DNA from: Pannonibacter tanglangensis
Lineage (GTDB): Bacteria > Pseudomonadota > Alphaproteobacteria > Rhizobiales > Stappiaceae
Assembly (NCBI RefSeq): GCF_009915685.1
Contig: NZ_JAABLP010000001.1
Direction: 5' to 3' (one strand)
DNA: 64,000 bases
This document shows, one piece after another, positions 34,610 to 43,029 of the stretch. The stretch's first letter is position 1; the number at the start of each line of letters is the position of its first letter. The position numbers and the translations under genes are program-made. Under the pieces are notes generated by a model that made no database searches, was not told the origin of the DNA, and saw only the letters and a program-made list of their open reading frames with translations.

Positions 34610-35492
34610 GGATCGCAAGTTCGTCACGGCGCTGGCACGCGGCCTCGACGTGCTCGCCGTGTTCCGCGCCGCCGACCAGGGGCTCACCAACCAGGAGATC
34701 GCGGCCCGCACCGGACTGCCACGGCCCACGGTGACGCGGCTCACCTACACGCTGGTCGAGCTTGGCTATCTCGTCTTCTCGCCGCGCACCGGCCTTTACC
34801 AGCTTGGCGCCGGGGTGGTCCGCCTCGGCCAGCATGCGCTGGCGACGATGGACCTGCGCCAGCGCGCCGCCCCGCTGATGCAGGAGCTGGCCGACGGGCC
34901 GAACCGCCATGTCACCGTGGCCCTCGCCGAACGGGTGGGCACGCGCGCGGTCTATGTCGAGGTGCAGCGGCCGGAGGAGGCCGTGTCGCTGTCGATGGCC
35001 GTGGGGGACCGGCTGCCGCTCGCCGCCTCGGCCATCGGCCGCGCCCTGCTGGCCGCCCTGCCCGACCGTCAGCTGGCCCATGTGCTGAGCCAGATCCGGG
35101 ACCAGGCCAGCCCCTCCTCCGGTCCCGTCTCTGGGCCCTACTCAGGCCCCGGCTCCGGTTCTGGCTCCGGTTCTGGCGCCGGCGGCACGCCGGAGGCGGC
35201 CTTGCCACGACCCGTCGAGGACACCAACCCGGATACCACCCCTGACACCGGCGACCAGCTGCGGCGGACGGTGCAGGAGGCGCGCAGCCAGATCCGGTCA
35301 CTCGGCTACTGCACGTCCTTCGGCGACTGGCGCCCCGAGATCAACGGCATCGCCGCCCCCCTGCCCTCCCCGGACGGGGCGCGGCTGTTTGCGCTTAACG
35401 TCGGTGGCCCGGCCTTTCTCGTTCCGGCCGAGGACCTGACCCGCCACTATGGGCCGCGCCTGGCCGAGATTGCCCGGAGCCTGCGCGACTGA
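34599..35492 (+). CDS. IclR-family regulator with a repeat-encoded insertion
   Basis: 297 residues. The N-terminal IclR helix-turn-helix (about 8-65; LTNQEIAARTGLPRPTVTRL) is followed by the effector domain, which ends with GYCTSFGDWRPEINGIAAP and NVGGPAFLV. Residues about 170-218 are an extra Ser/Gly/Pro-rich stretch (SGPVSGPYSGPGSGSG) encoded by a 12-bp tandem DNA array. The insertion lies in a surface loop before the helix QLRRTVQEAR, so the fold may tolerate it. ATG 34599 overlaps the end of the phosphotransferase gene. The 3' end overlaps the converging P-type ATPase gene by 46 bases. It probably regulates the neighbouring lipid genes. Confidence 0.83.
   Translation: MPAEDRKFVTALARGLDVLAVFRAADQGLTNQEIAARTGLPRPTVTRLTYTLVELGYLVFSPRTGLYQLGAGVVRLGQHALATMDLRQRAAPLMQELADGPNRHVTVALAERVGTRAVYVEVQRPEEAVSLSMAVGDRLPLAASAIGRALLAALPDRQLAHVLSQIRDQASPSSGPVSGPYSGPGSGSGSGSGAGGTPEAALPRPVEDTNPDTTPDTGDQLRRTVQEARSQIRSLGYCTSFGDWRPEINGIAAPLPSPDGARLFALNVGGPAFLVPAEDLTRHYGPRLAEIARSLRD
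35118..35177 (+). repeat. 12-bp tandem array inside the iclR gene
   Basis: Five units in frame: TCCGGTCCCGTC, TCTGGGCCCTAC, TCAGGCCCCGGC, then TCCGGTTCTGGC twice. Each codes for four residues (SGPV, SGPY, SGPG, SGSG, SGSG). The unit length and GGCC core match the noncoding arrays at 11825, 42951 and 55757. Confidence 0.75.
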
Positions 35493-38212
35493 GGCCGCCC
35501 GGCCCAGAGATGGTGCAGGCGGAAGCGGATCTGCTTTTCCACCTCGACCACGACAAACAGCGCCACCCCGAGCCCGACGACCTGCAGGCCGTCGGCCAGT
35601 GGCACCGCAGCCGTGCCGAACACCTGCTGCAGCGGCGGCAGATAGGTGAGCGCGGCCTGCGCCGCCGTGATGAGACCGATTGTCAGCCAGATCACCCGCG
35701 TGCCCCGGATCGCCGTCCAGGTCAGCGACGTGCCGTGCAGCTTGCGCACGTTGAAGAGATGGAACACCTCCATCGCCACCAGCGTGTTGACGGCCAGCGT
35801 CCTTGCCAGTTCGACCGGATAGCCCCTGGCCAGCGCCTGGGTGAACATCCACGACACGCCCGCCAGCATCAGGCTGCCGACAAGGACGATGTGCCAGATG
35901 AGGCGCGGCGTGATGATCGGTTCGCTGCGCGGGCGCGGCGGCCGCATCATCGTGCGCGGCTCGGATGGCTCGAAGGCGAGCGCAAGGCCGAGCGTCACCG
36001 CCGTGATCAGGTTGACCCACAGGACCTGAACCGGCGTCACCGGAAGGGTCAGCCCGGCCAGCAGCGCCGCCACGATGGTCAGCGCCTGCCCCGTGCTGGT
36101 CGGCAGGGTCCAGGCAATCACCTTGCGGATGTTGTCGTGAACCGTCCGGCCCTCGCGCACGGCGGCGACGATGGAGGCGAAGTTGTCGTCCGCGAGCACC
36201 AGCTGGGCGGCCTCGCGCGTGGCCTCGCTGCCTTTCTGGCCCATGGCAATGCCCGCATCGGCGCGTTTCAGCGCCGGCGCATCGTTGACGCCGTCGCCGG
36301 TCATGGCCACCGTCAGCCCATGGGCCTGCAGCGCCTTGACCAGCTGCAGCTTGTGCGCGGGGCTGGTGCGGGCAAAGACATCGGTCTCCAGCACCGCCGC
36401 CCGGATCTCCGGCTCGCTCATCCGGTCGAGATCGGCCCCGGTGAGCACCCGGTCCGGATGGGCAAGCCCCACCTGCCGGCCAATCGCGGCGGCGGTGACG
36501 GCGTGGTCGCCGGTGATCATCTTCACCGAAATGCCTGCGGCACGGCATTCCGCCACGGCTGCCACGGCTTCCGGGCGCGGCGGATCGATGAGACCGACAA
36601 GACCGATCAGCTCGAGCCCCTGCAACAGGTCGGGGCCCTCGAACCGCTCGGCGCAGGTGCCGCGCCCCGCCGCCGCCTGAACGGTGCCGGAGCGCGCGGC
36701 CAGCGCCAGCACGCGCTCGCCGCGTCCGGCGAAGAGATGCGCCACCTGCTGCCAGTAGGCGGTGTCCGTCGGCTGGCGCGTGCCGTCCGCCCTGCGCTCC
36801 ACCTCGCACAGCGCCAGCACGGCCTCCGGCGCGCCCTTCAGGTGCAGCACGGCGTCGCCGGCCGGGGCCAGGTCGAGCGTGGCCATGTAACGGTGGCGGG
36901 CGTCGAAGGGGATCACCTGCATCCGCTGCCAGCCGGCCTGACCGGCCTCCGGGGCCAGCCCGATCTTGCCCGCAAAGGCCAGCAGCGCCCCTTCCATCGG
37001 GTCGCCCTCCACATGCCAGGCGCCGCTGCGGCTGCGGATGGCGGCGTCATTGCACAGGGCCGCGACCTCGGCCAGGTCCAGCAGCAGCCGATGGTCGCGC
37101 GCGTCCGCCTCCCGGTCGCCGAGATGCAGGGGACCGCTCGGGGCGTAGCCGTCGCCTCCGAGGCTGAAGACATCACGGCCGACCGCAACGCTTGCCACCA
37201 TCATCTCGTTGCGGGTGAGCGTGCCTGTCTTGTCGGTGCAGATGACCGAGACGGCACCGATCGTCTCGATGGCCGGCAGGCGACGGACGATGGCGTTGCG
37301 CCGGGCCATCGCCTTGACGCCCACGGCCAGCGTGATGGTCAGCACCGCCGGCAAGCCTTCCGGAATCGCTGCCACGGAGAGGCCGACCACGGCCATGAAC
37401 AGGTCGGTGAAGGGATAGGCAAGCACCAGCGCGCCGAACACCAGGATCAGCGCCGCGACGGTGAGGATGAAGGCGGTCAGCCAGCGCGCGAAGCGGTCCA
37501 TCTGCACCACCAGCGGCGTGGTCAGCGTCTCCACCGAGGACAGCATCCGGCTGATGTGGCCGATCTCGGTCTGCCGCCCGGTCGCCACGACGACGCCGCC
37601 TGCCGTGCCCTGGGTCACCATCGTGCCGCTGTAGGCCATGCAACTGCGGTCGCCGAGCGGCACATCGGTGGCCACCGGCTCGACCGCCTTCTCGACGGGG
37701 ACGGATTCGCCCGTCAGCAGCGCCTCCTCCACCTGCAGCCGGCTCGCCCACAGGAGGCGCAGGTCCGCCGGAACCTTGTCGCCGGCCTCCAGCAGGACGA
37801 CATCCCCGGGCACCAGCGTCTCGCTCGCCACCGTCTGGCGCATGCCGTCGCGCAGCACGGCGGCCCGGGGCGCGAGCAGGTTGCGGATGGCGGCCATCGC
37901 CTGTTCCGCCTTGCCTTCCTGCAGGAAGCCGATCACCGCATTGCCCAGCACCACGGCGAGGATGACAGCCGAATCGACCGCATGGCCGAGGGCGGCCGTC
38001 ACGGCGGCGGACCCGATCAGCACATGGATCAGGATATTGTTGAACTGGGCCAGAAAGCGCCGCAGCGGCGAGCGGCGGACGGCCTGCGGCAGCCGGTTGG
38101 GTCCGTGCCGGGCCAGCCGTTCCTGCGCCTCGGCCCCGGTGAGCCCGGTCGGCGAGGAGGACAGGGCCGCCAGCACATCGTCCGGGCGGTCGGCATGGGG
38201 AGCATGGGTCAT
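35447..38212 (-). CDS. Cation-transporting P-type ATPase, type II (Ca2+-like)
   Basis: 921 residues. N-terminal cation-ATPase domain, A-domain motif LLTGESVPVEK, M4 ion site PEGLPAVLTI, phosphorylation site ICDTKTGTLT-like DKTGTLTRNEM, hinge TGDGVNDAPALKRADAG, and about ten membrane spans. The PEGLP motif and length fit PMCA/SERCA-like Ca2+ ATPases rather than heavy-metal or Kdp pumps; Mg2+ or Na+ cannot be excluded. ATG 38210-38212 follows GGAGG. Its last 15 codons overlap the end of the converging iclR gene. The promoter region is shared with the YitT-type gene. Confidence 0.87.
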   Translation of the reverse strand: MTHAPHADRPDDVLAALSSSPTGLTGAEAQERLARHGPNRLPQAVRRSPLRRFLAQFNNILIHVLIGSAAVTAALGHAVDSAVILAVVLGNAVIGFLQEGKAEQAMAAIRNLLAPRAAVLRDGMRQTVASETLVPGDVVLLEAGDKVPADLRLLWASRLQVEEALLTGESVPVEKAVEPVATDVPLGDRSCMAYSGTMVTQGTAGGVVVATGRQTEIGHISRMLSSVETLTTPLVVQMDRFARWLTAFILTVAALILVFGALVLAYPFTDLFMAVVGLSVAAIPEGLPAVLTITLAVGVKAMARRNAIVRRLPAIETIGAVSVICTDKTGTLTRNEMMVASVAVGRDVFSLGGDGYAPSGPLHLGDREADARDHRLLLDLAEVAALCNDAAIRSRSGAWHVEGDPMEGALLAFAGKIGLAPEAGQAGWQRMQVIPFDARHRYMATLDLAPAGDAVLHLKGAPEAVLALCEVERRADGTRQPTDTAYWQQVAHLFAGRGERVLALAARSGTVQAAAGRGTCAERFEGPDLLQGLELIGLVGLIDPPRPEAVAAVAECRAAGISVKMITGDHAVTAAAIGRQVGLAHPDRVLTGADLDRMSEPEIRAAVLETDVFARTSPAHKLQLVKALQAHGLTVAMTGDGVNDAPALKRADAGIAMGQKGSEATREAAQLVLADDNFASIVAAVREGRTVHDNIRKVIAWTLPTSTGQALTIVAALLAGLTLPVTPVQVLWVNLITAVTLGLALAFEPSEPRTMMRPPRPRSEPIITPRLIWHIVLVGSLMLAGVSWMFTQALARGYPVELARTLAVNTLVAMEVFHLFNVRKLHGTSLTWTAIRGTRVIWLTIGLITAAQAALTYLPPLQQVFGTAAVPLADGLQVVGLGVALFVVVEVEKQIRFRLHHLWAGRPQSRRLRAISARRGP

Positions 38213-38289
38213 GAAGCCTCCGCGTCATGGCCTGCCCGACCACCGGGCCGCCTCCGCAAACCTAACAGGCGCTGGATGACACGCAAATG

Positions 38290-38307
38290 TTGCAGCGCAC
38301 TGCACAA
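38290..38307. promoter_or_regulatory. TTGCA / TGCA inverted motif between the P-type ATPase and YitT-type genes
   Basis: TTGCAGCGCACTGCACAA contains TTGCA and TGCA in opposing positions and shares GCACTGCA with the palindrome upstream of the fabI-like gene at 30913. It may be a second site for the same regulator. Weak support. Confidence 0.3.
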
Positions 38308-38409
38308 ATACGTATGCGACGCCTTGGCTCTTTCCCTCCGGATCAAGGCAGGGTTGAAACGGGCTGGCCCGCCGCACCGTAGCGGCCTGCCGCCTGCCCG
38401 GAGTTGCCG

Positions 38410-39057
38410 ATGACGCCGCCTGCCGAAGCCGCCCGCCACGGATCGCATGAAGATGCCTTTGCCCTTGTCATGGGCACGCTGTTCGTTGCCTTCGGCATGC
38501 TCATCTGCGCGAAGGCCCAGTTGCTGACCGGCGGTCTCGCCGGCGTTGCCCTGCTGCTGCAGTATGTGACCGGCACCGGCTTCTGGATCTTCTTTGCCCT
38601 CGTCAACCTGCCCTTCTTCATCTTCGCGCCGAAGGTGCTCGGCTGGCCCTTCACCCTGCGCAGCCTGCTCGCCGTGGCCATGGTGTCCCTTTTGGCCCGG
38701 GCGATCTCGTCCTGGATCGTGATCAGCGACATCCACCCGCTGTTTGCCGCCATCATGGGTGGGGGCCTCACCGGCACCGGGCTCCTGATGCTGTTCCGCC
38801 ATGGCACGGCACTCGGCGGCTTCAACATCCTTGTGCTGTTCCTGCAGAACCGGTTCGGCCTGCGCGCGGGCTATGTGCAGATGGCGCTGGACCTCGGCGT
38901 CCTTCTGGCCTCTGCCCTGGTGCTGGCGCCGGCCAATCTCGCCTGGTCCGTGCTCACGGGCGTGCTCGTCAATCTGGTCCTCGCCTTCAACCACCGCCCG
39001 GGCCGCTATCAGGCGACCACGGGCCGGATCGGCGGGGCGACCGCGCGCCCGCGCTGA
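38410..39057 (+). CDS. YitT-type multi-pass membrane protein
   Basis: 215 residues with about five hydrophobic spans and the YitT/DUF161 start pattern: LVMGTLFVAFGMLICAKAQ, LLTGGLAGVALLLQYVTG, then GGGLTGTGLLMLFRHGTA-like GG-rich turn and FNILVLFLQNRFG. Function unknown; related proteins are considered possible transporters. ATG 38410 follows GGAG; a TTG two codons earlier is an alternative. It is divergent from the P-type ATPase, possibly sharing regulation. Confidence 0.72.
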   Translation: MTPPAEAARHGSHEDAFALVMGTLFVAFGMLICAKAQLLTGGLAGVALLLQYVTGTGFWIFFALVNLPFFIFAPKVLGWPFTLRSLLAVAMVSLLARAISSWIVISDIHPLFAAIMGGGLTGTGLLMLFRHGTALGGFNILVLFLQNRFGLRAGYVQMALDLGVLLASALVLAPANLAWSVLTGVLVNLVLAFNHRPGRYQATTGRIGGATARPR

Positions 39058-39209
39058 CGGTTTCGCCAAGGCTGGCGCGATTTGCCAAGCCTGGCGCAAG
39101 AGTCCAAGACAAGCGGGTCTCCCGGGCGCAGCATGCGGAAGCCAGACCCCGCCACCGGCGGTGAAGAAACTGGGCTTTTGACATGCTTCCGACCGGAGAG
39201 GACCTGACC

Positions 39210-41183
39210 TTGAGACGCCTCATTGCAACAGCGGCCATAAGCACGCTTCTGGGCACAGCCGCCCTTGCCCATCCGCTGGATGGCCTTACCGCCGACGAAT
39301 ATCTCAGGATCAACGAGATCCTGCGCTCGGCCGGCACCATCGACGACAAGACCCTGTTCCCCCTGATCGAGCTGCTCGAACCGGCGAAGGCGGACGTGCT
39401 GGCCTGGACGCCGGGCACCGCCCTGCCCCGCCGCGCCTCGGTCCAGTTCACCTCGGCCAGCGGCTTCCAGGAGGCCGTGGTCAACATCACCGAGGGCAAG
39501 GTCGAGCGCACCAGCCCGCTCGGTGGCCAGCCCATGGTGCTGTTCGACGAGTTCATGGGCGCGCTTGCCGCCGCCACCAGCCACCCGGACATGGTAGCCG
39601 GTCTCGCCAAGCGCGACCTGAAGCCCGAGGAGGTGTTCTGCCTGCCGCTCACCGTCGGCAACTTCTTCGAGGCCGAATTCGGCGACACAAGGCTGATGAA
39701 GGTGCCCTGCTACAAGCTGCCGGAGGGCTCCAACTTCTATGCCAAGCCGATCGAGGGCCTCTATGCCATCGTCGACCTGCAGAAGAAGGAAGCGCTGAAG
39801 GTCATCGACACCGGTGTCGTTCCGGTCCCGCAGGATCCCTGGGGCTACACGGAAGAGGAAATCGCCGCGCGCGCGCCGCTGCGCCCGAAGACCAATCCGG
39901 CCGTGCTCACCCAGCCGGGCGGACCGAACTTCAAGCTCGACGGCAGCCATGTCGAATGGGACATCTGGCGCTTCAATTTCCGCATCGACAAGCGCCCCGG
40001 CCTCGTCGTCTCCAATCTTGATGTCAACGATGCCGGCACCTGGCGCTCGGTGATCTACCAGGCGCATCTGTCGGAAGTCTTCGTGCCCTACATGGACCCG
40101 AGCGAGGGCTGGTACTGGCGCACCTACATGGACTCCGGCGAGTACGGGTTCGGCCTGTTCCTCAGCCCGCTGACGCCGGGCGTCGACTGCCCGGCCCACG
40201 CCACCATGCTGCCGGCCACGATCTCGGACGACTTCGGCAAGCCGCTGACCATTCCCAACGCCATCTGCATCTTCGAGCGTGACACCGGCGATCCGGCCTG
40301 GCGCCATTTCGAGGTCTTCGCCCAGACACCCGAGACGCCGGTTCCCGCCGAAGGCCGGCCGGCGACGGAGCTGGTCGTCCGCACCGCCTCCGAAGTCGGC
40401 AACTACGATTATCTGATCGACTACCGGCTGCAGCAGAACGGCCAGATCTTCATCATGGTCGGGGCCACCGGGCTCGATGCGGTCAAGGGTGTTGCCTCGC
40501 GCAGCATGCAGGACCCGACGGCGGCCGAGGACACCCGCTGGGGCACGCTGATCGCCCCCAACCTCGTCGCAGCCAATCACGACCACTATTTCAACTTCCG
40601 CATCGACTTCGACATTGACCAGCCGGTGAACCACTTCGCCACCATGGACATCGTCCCGGCGGAGCTTGATCCGGCCGCCCCGCGCAAGTCCATGTGGACC
40701 GTGCGCCACACCATGCCCGACAGCGAGATGGATGCCCGCTACAAGCTGAGCGCCATGCAGCCGCGCTACTTCCATCTCTCCAATCCGATGCGGCAAGGCT
40801 ACCTCGGCCACACGCCCGGCTGGATGATCCACCACGGCAACGTCGCCTACGGCCCGTTCGACTACCAGAACGATGCCCCGTTCAAGCGCAACGCCTACAT
40901 CGAGTATTCCGTCTGGAACACCGTCTACGATCCGCTGCAGCGCTATGCCGGCGGCCAGTTCGCCATGCAGAGCGACGGATCGGACACGCTGGCCGAATGG
41001 GTGAAGAAGGACCGCCCGCTGATGCACCAGGACATCGTCACCTGGTTCACCGCCGGCTTCCATCACATCCCGGCCATGGAGAACTGGCCGGTCATGTCGA
41101 CCGAGTGGAAGACCGTGCACATCATGCCGCACAACTTCTTTGCCACCAACCCGGCGATGACCCTGCGCAAGTACGACAAGTGA
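39210..41183 (+). CDS. tynA: Copper-containing primary amine oxidase, periplasmic
   Basis: About 657 residues. A signal peptide (LRRLIATAAISTLLGTAALA, cut after LAHP region) is followed by a copper amine oxidase. The Tyr that becomes topaquinone is in EVGNYDYLIDY (near 397), the catalytic Asp is in YMDSGEYGFG (near 305), and the copper ligands are NHDHYFNF (near 456) and the His of GFHHIPAMENWPVMS (near 616). It oxidises primary amines such as tyramine or phenethylamine to aldehydes, H2O2 and ammonia. The start is probably TTG 39210, which has GGAGAGG eight bases upstream and gives a normal signal peptide; the ATG at 39183 lacks a ribosome site. A FeaR-like regulator follows. Confidence 0.88.
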   Translation: MRRLIATAAISTLLGTAALAHPLDGLTADEYLRINEILRSAGTIDDKTLFPLIELLEPAKADVLAWTPGTALPRRASVQFTSASGFQEAVVNITEGKVERTSPLGGQPMVLFDEFMGALAAATSHPDMVAGLAKRDLKPEEVFCLPLTVGNFFEAEFGDTRLMKVPCYKLPEGSNFYAKPIEGLYAIVDLQKKEALKVIDTGVVPVPQDPWGYTEEEIAARAPLRPKTNPAVLTQPGGPNFKLDGSHVEWDIWRFNFRIDKRPGLVVSNLDVNDAGTWRSVIYQAHLSEVFVPYMDPSEGWYWRTYMDSGEYGFGLFLSPLTPGVDCPAHATMLPATISDDFGKPLTIPNAICIFERDTGDPAWRHFEVFAQTPETPVPAEGRPATELVVRTASEVGNYDYLIDYRLQQNGQIFIMVGATGLDAVKGVASRSMQDPTAAEDTRWGTLIAPNLVAANHDHYFNFRIDFDIDQPVNHFATMDIVPAELDPAAPRKSMWTVRHTMPDSEMDARYKLSAMQPRYFHLSNPMRQGYLGHTPGWMIHHGNVAYGPFDYQNDAPFKRNAYIEYSVWNTVYDPLQRYAGGQFAMQSDGSDTLAEWVKKDRPLMHQDIVTWFTAGFHHIPAMENWPVMSTEWKTVHIMPHNFFATNPAMTLRKYDK

Positions 41184-41190
41184 CGAGCTA

Positions 41191-41241
41191 ACGCTCCGGC
41201 CGGCCCCTCGCCTGCACAGGCAAGGGACCGGCCCGGAGCGT
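41191..41241 (+). terminator. Long stem-loop after the amine oxidase
   Basis: ACGCTCCGGCCGGCCCCTCG pairs with the sequence ending GGCCCGGAGCGT in a stem of about 20 bp with minor mismatches. It starts seven bases after the stop. There is no U-run, so it may act as a strong mRNA 3' end or a rho-assisted terminator. Confidence 0.6.
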
Positions 41242-41287
41242 CCCTCCCTCGGCCATTGATCGGCGGCGCCTTGCGGGCCTATAGTCT

Positions 41288-41299
41288 GACCGTACGGTC
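41288..41299. promoter_or_regulatory. Perfect 12-bp palindrome GACCGTACGGTC upstream of the AraC gene
   Basis: A fully self-complementary 12-mer 50 bases before the AraC-type start, next to TATAGT (41279-41284), which could be a -10 element. It could be an operator of a dimeric repressor. No TetR-type gene is nearby. Confidence 0.4.
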
Positions 41300-41349
41300 G
41301 GAAATGGCCCGGAAAAGAGGCTGCCGGCTGACCAGAGAGGGAGGAACGC

Positions 41350-42366
41350 ATGGGCCGGAGCCAGTCCCCGTCCAGCCAGGCCGCTGGCATGCCGCGCAGC
41401 CGTCCTGTCGAGGTCTCGCCGCCTCCCGGTTCGCGCCCCTTGCGCGCGTCTGCCCGCTTTGCCCCGATCCCGGTCGACGCCTATGCCGCCCGCCTGCAGG
41501 CCGTCTGCGGTGCCTTTTCCGTCGAGCCGGCCGCGCGCCGCGAGGCCACCGTCGAGGGCGACATCACGCTCCTCTCCGCCGGCGGCATCGACACCGCCAT
41601 CGTCTCGCTCGACGCCCAGTCGGTTGCCCGCACCGCCCGGATGATCCGCCAGGACCCGGCCGAGCACCTGTTCCTGCTGCTGCAGGACAGCGGCACGTCC
41701 GGCATCCGCCAGGGCGACCAGGAAGTCCGTCTGCGCGCCGGGGATCTCTATCTGGCAGATTCCGCCTGTCCGTCCGAATTCATCTACAACGGCCGCCGCT
41801 CCCGGCAGATTTCCTTGCACCTGCCGCGCGATCTCGCCCGCCGGCGGCTCGGCGAAACCTGTCTTGGCGGCGTCGGTCTCGACCGCACCGACCCGCTCTG
41901 CGTCGCCGTGCGCGCGGTCGTGACCAAGCTCCTCTCGCTCGAGATGCCGGCCCAGTCCTCGCTCGGCGAGACCGTTCTTGATCTTCTGGCCGCCTATTTC
42001 CATCATTGGGAGCGGCAGTCGGCAGCGCAGGATCGCCAGCGCGAGAGCCTCTATGCCGAAGCCTGCCGCCTGATTTCCCGCCATGCCTGCGAACCCGGTC
42101 TCGACATCGACAGTCTCGCCAGCCGCCTTGGCCTGTCGCGCCGCTCGTTGCAGCGGCATTTCGAGGCCATGGGCGAGACGGTCAGCGCCGTCATCCTGCG
42201 CACCCGTCTCGACCTTGCCCACAAGCGGCTTCTGGCGCGCCAGGACGGCGAGGACATGAGTTCCATCGCCGCCATCGCCTATGACACCGGCTTCAACGAC
42301 CTGTCCCACTTCTACCGCACCTTCCGCACCCGCTTCGGCACCGCCCCCGGCGCGGTACGGGGCTAG
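41350..42366 (+). CDS. AraC-family regulator, FeaR-like
   Basis: 338 residues. The N-terminal half is an AraC_binding_2-like domain (RQGDQEVRLRAGDLYLADS), as in FeaR. The C-terminal half (about 235-335) has the two AraC helix-turn-helix units (LASRLGLSRRSLQRHFEAMG; IAAIAYDTGFNDLSHFYRTF). FeaR activates the amine oxidase gene in response to aromatic amines, and this gene directly follows an amine oxidase, so the same role is likely. ATG 41350 follows GGAGGAACGC. Confidence 0.85.
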   Translation: MGRSQSPSSQAAGMPRSRPVEVSPPPGSRPLRASARFAPIPVDAYAARLQAVCGAFSVEPAARREATVEGDITLLSAGGIDTAIVSLDAQSVARTARMIRQDPAEHLFLLLQDSGTSGIRQGDQEVRLRAGDLYLADSACPSEFIYNGRRSRQISLHLPRDLARRRLGETCLGGVGLDRTDPLCVAVRAVVTKLLSLEMPAQSSLGETVLDLLAAYFHHWERQSAAQDRQRESLYAEACRLISRHACEPGLDIDSLASRLGLSRRSLQRHFEAMGETVSAVILRTRLDLAHKRLLARQDGEDMSSIAAIAYDTGFNDLSHFYRTFRTRFGTAPGAVRG

Positions 42367-42665
42367 TCGGGACAAGAGCAGACATCGGGAACACGCAGGC
42401 CCGCACCTTCATCTATGGCACGGTGCGGATGGGGATTGATGGGCATCACCCGGAATGGCGCATCGCCCGCCCGAACAGGCGATGCGGCGAACGCTCGCCC
42501 TGTTCATCGCCCTGCTGCGCGCCTCTTGAACAGGGCGCAGTTGCAGCGCCTCATGCGAGGAGGTCGGCGTGCGGCACATGGTCTGGAAGGGAACCCCTCG
42601 CCTGCTGCGCAAAAGCCCCGCACCAAGCGGAAAAGGCTCAACAATACAGGGGATTGGGTCGGAAG

Positions 42666-42741
42666 TGGTGCCCAGAGCCGGAATCGAACCAGCGACACGC
42701 GGATTTTCAATCCGCTGCTCTACCAACTGAGCTATCTGGGC
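42666..42741 (-). tRNA. tRNA-Phe (GAA)
   Basis: The minus strand folds as a 76-base cloverleaf: acceptor GCCCAGA/TCTGGGC, D-arm AGCTCAGTTGGTAGAGC, anticodon loop TTGAAAA with GAA, T-arm GGTTCGATTCC, discriminator A and encoded CCA. It stands alone between the FeaR-like gene and the FecR-domain gene. Confidence 0.95.
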
Positions 42742-42950
42742 ACTTCTTCGAGGCGCTGTCCGGAGGTCGCAACCGCCGGAAGCCCGGGTCTTATAGGAGA
42801 CAAATCCGGCCTTGTCCAGCACCCCGGCAAAACTTTTCGGCCTGGGGAAAACTCTTTTCGCAGGCCCGCTGCAAATGCGGTTTGTTTCGCGTCCTCAAAA
42901 GCTTAGCGGCGGAGCGCTGCTGCCTCCGCCGCCAGGACCTGGCCTCGCGT

Positions 42951-43018
42951 CAGGCCCGCGTCAGGCCCGTTCAGGGACCTGTGACGGGCCCGTGCCAGGG
43001 CCAATGCAGGGCCTGTGT
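42951..43018. repeat. Degenerate ~11-bp tandem array
   Basis: Six imperfect units follow each other: CAGGCCCGCGT, CAGGCCCGTT, CAGGGACCTGTGA, CGGGCCCGTGC, CAGGGCCAATG, CAGGGCCTGTG. It lies directly past the stop of the FecR-domain gene, where a terminator would be expected. Confidence 0.65.
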
Positions 43019-43029
43019 TGTGCCGGGCG

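Noticed and set aside
42409..42822. Open frames over tRNA-Phe
   Set aside because: They run through a structural tRNA and have no protein-like features.
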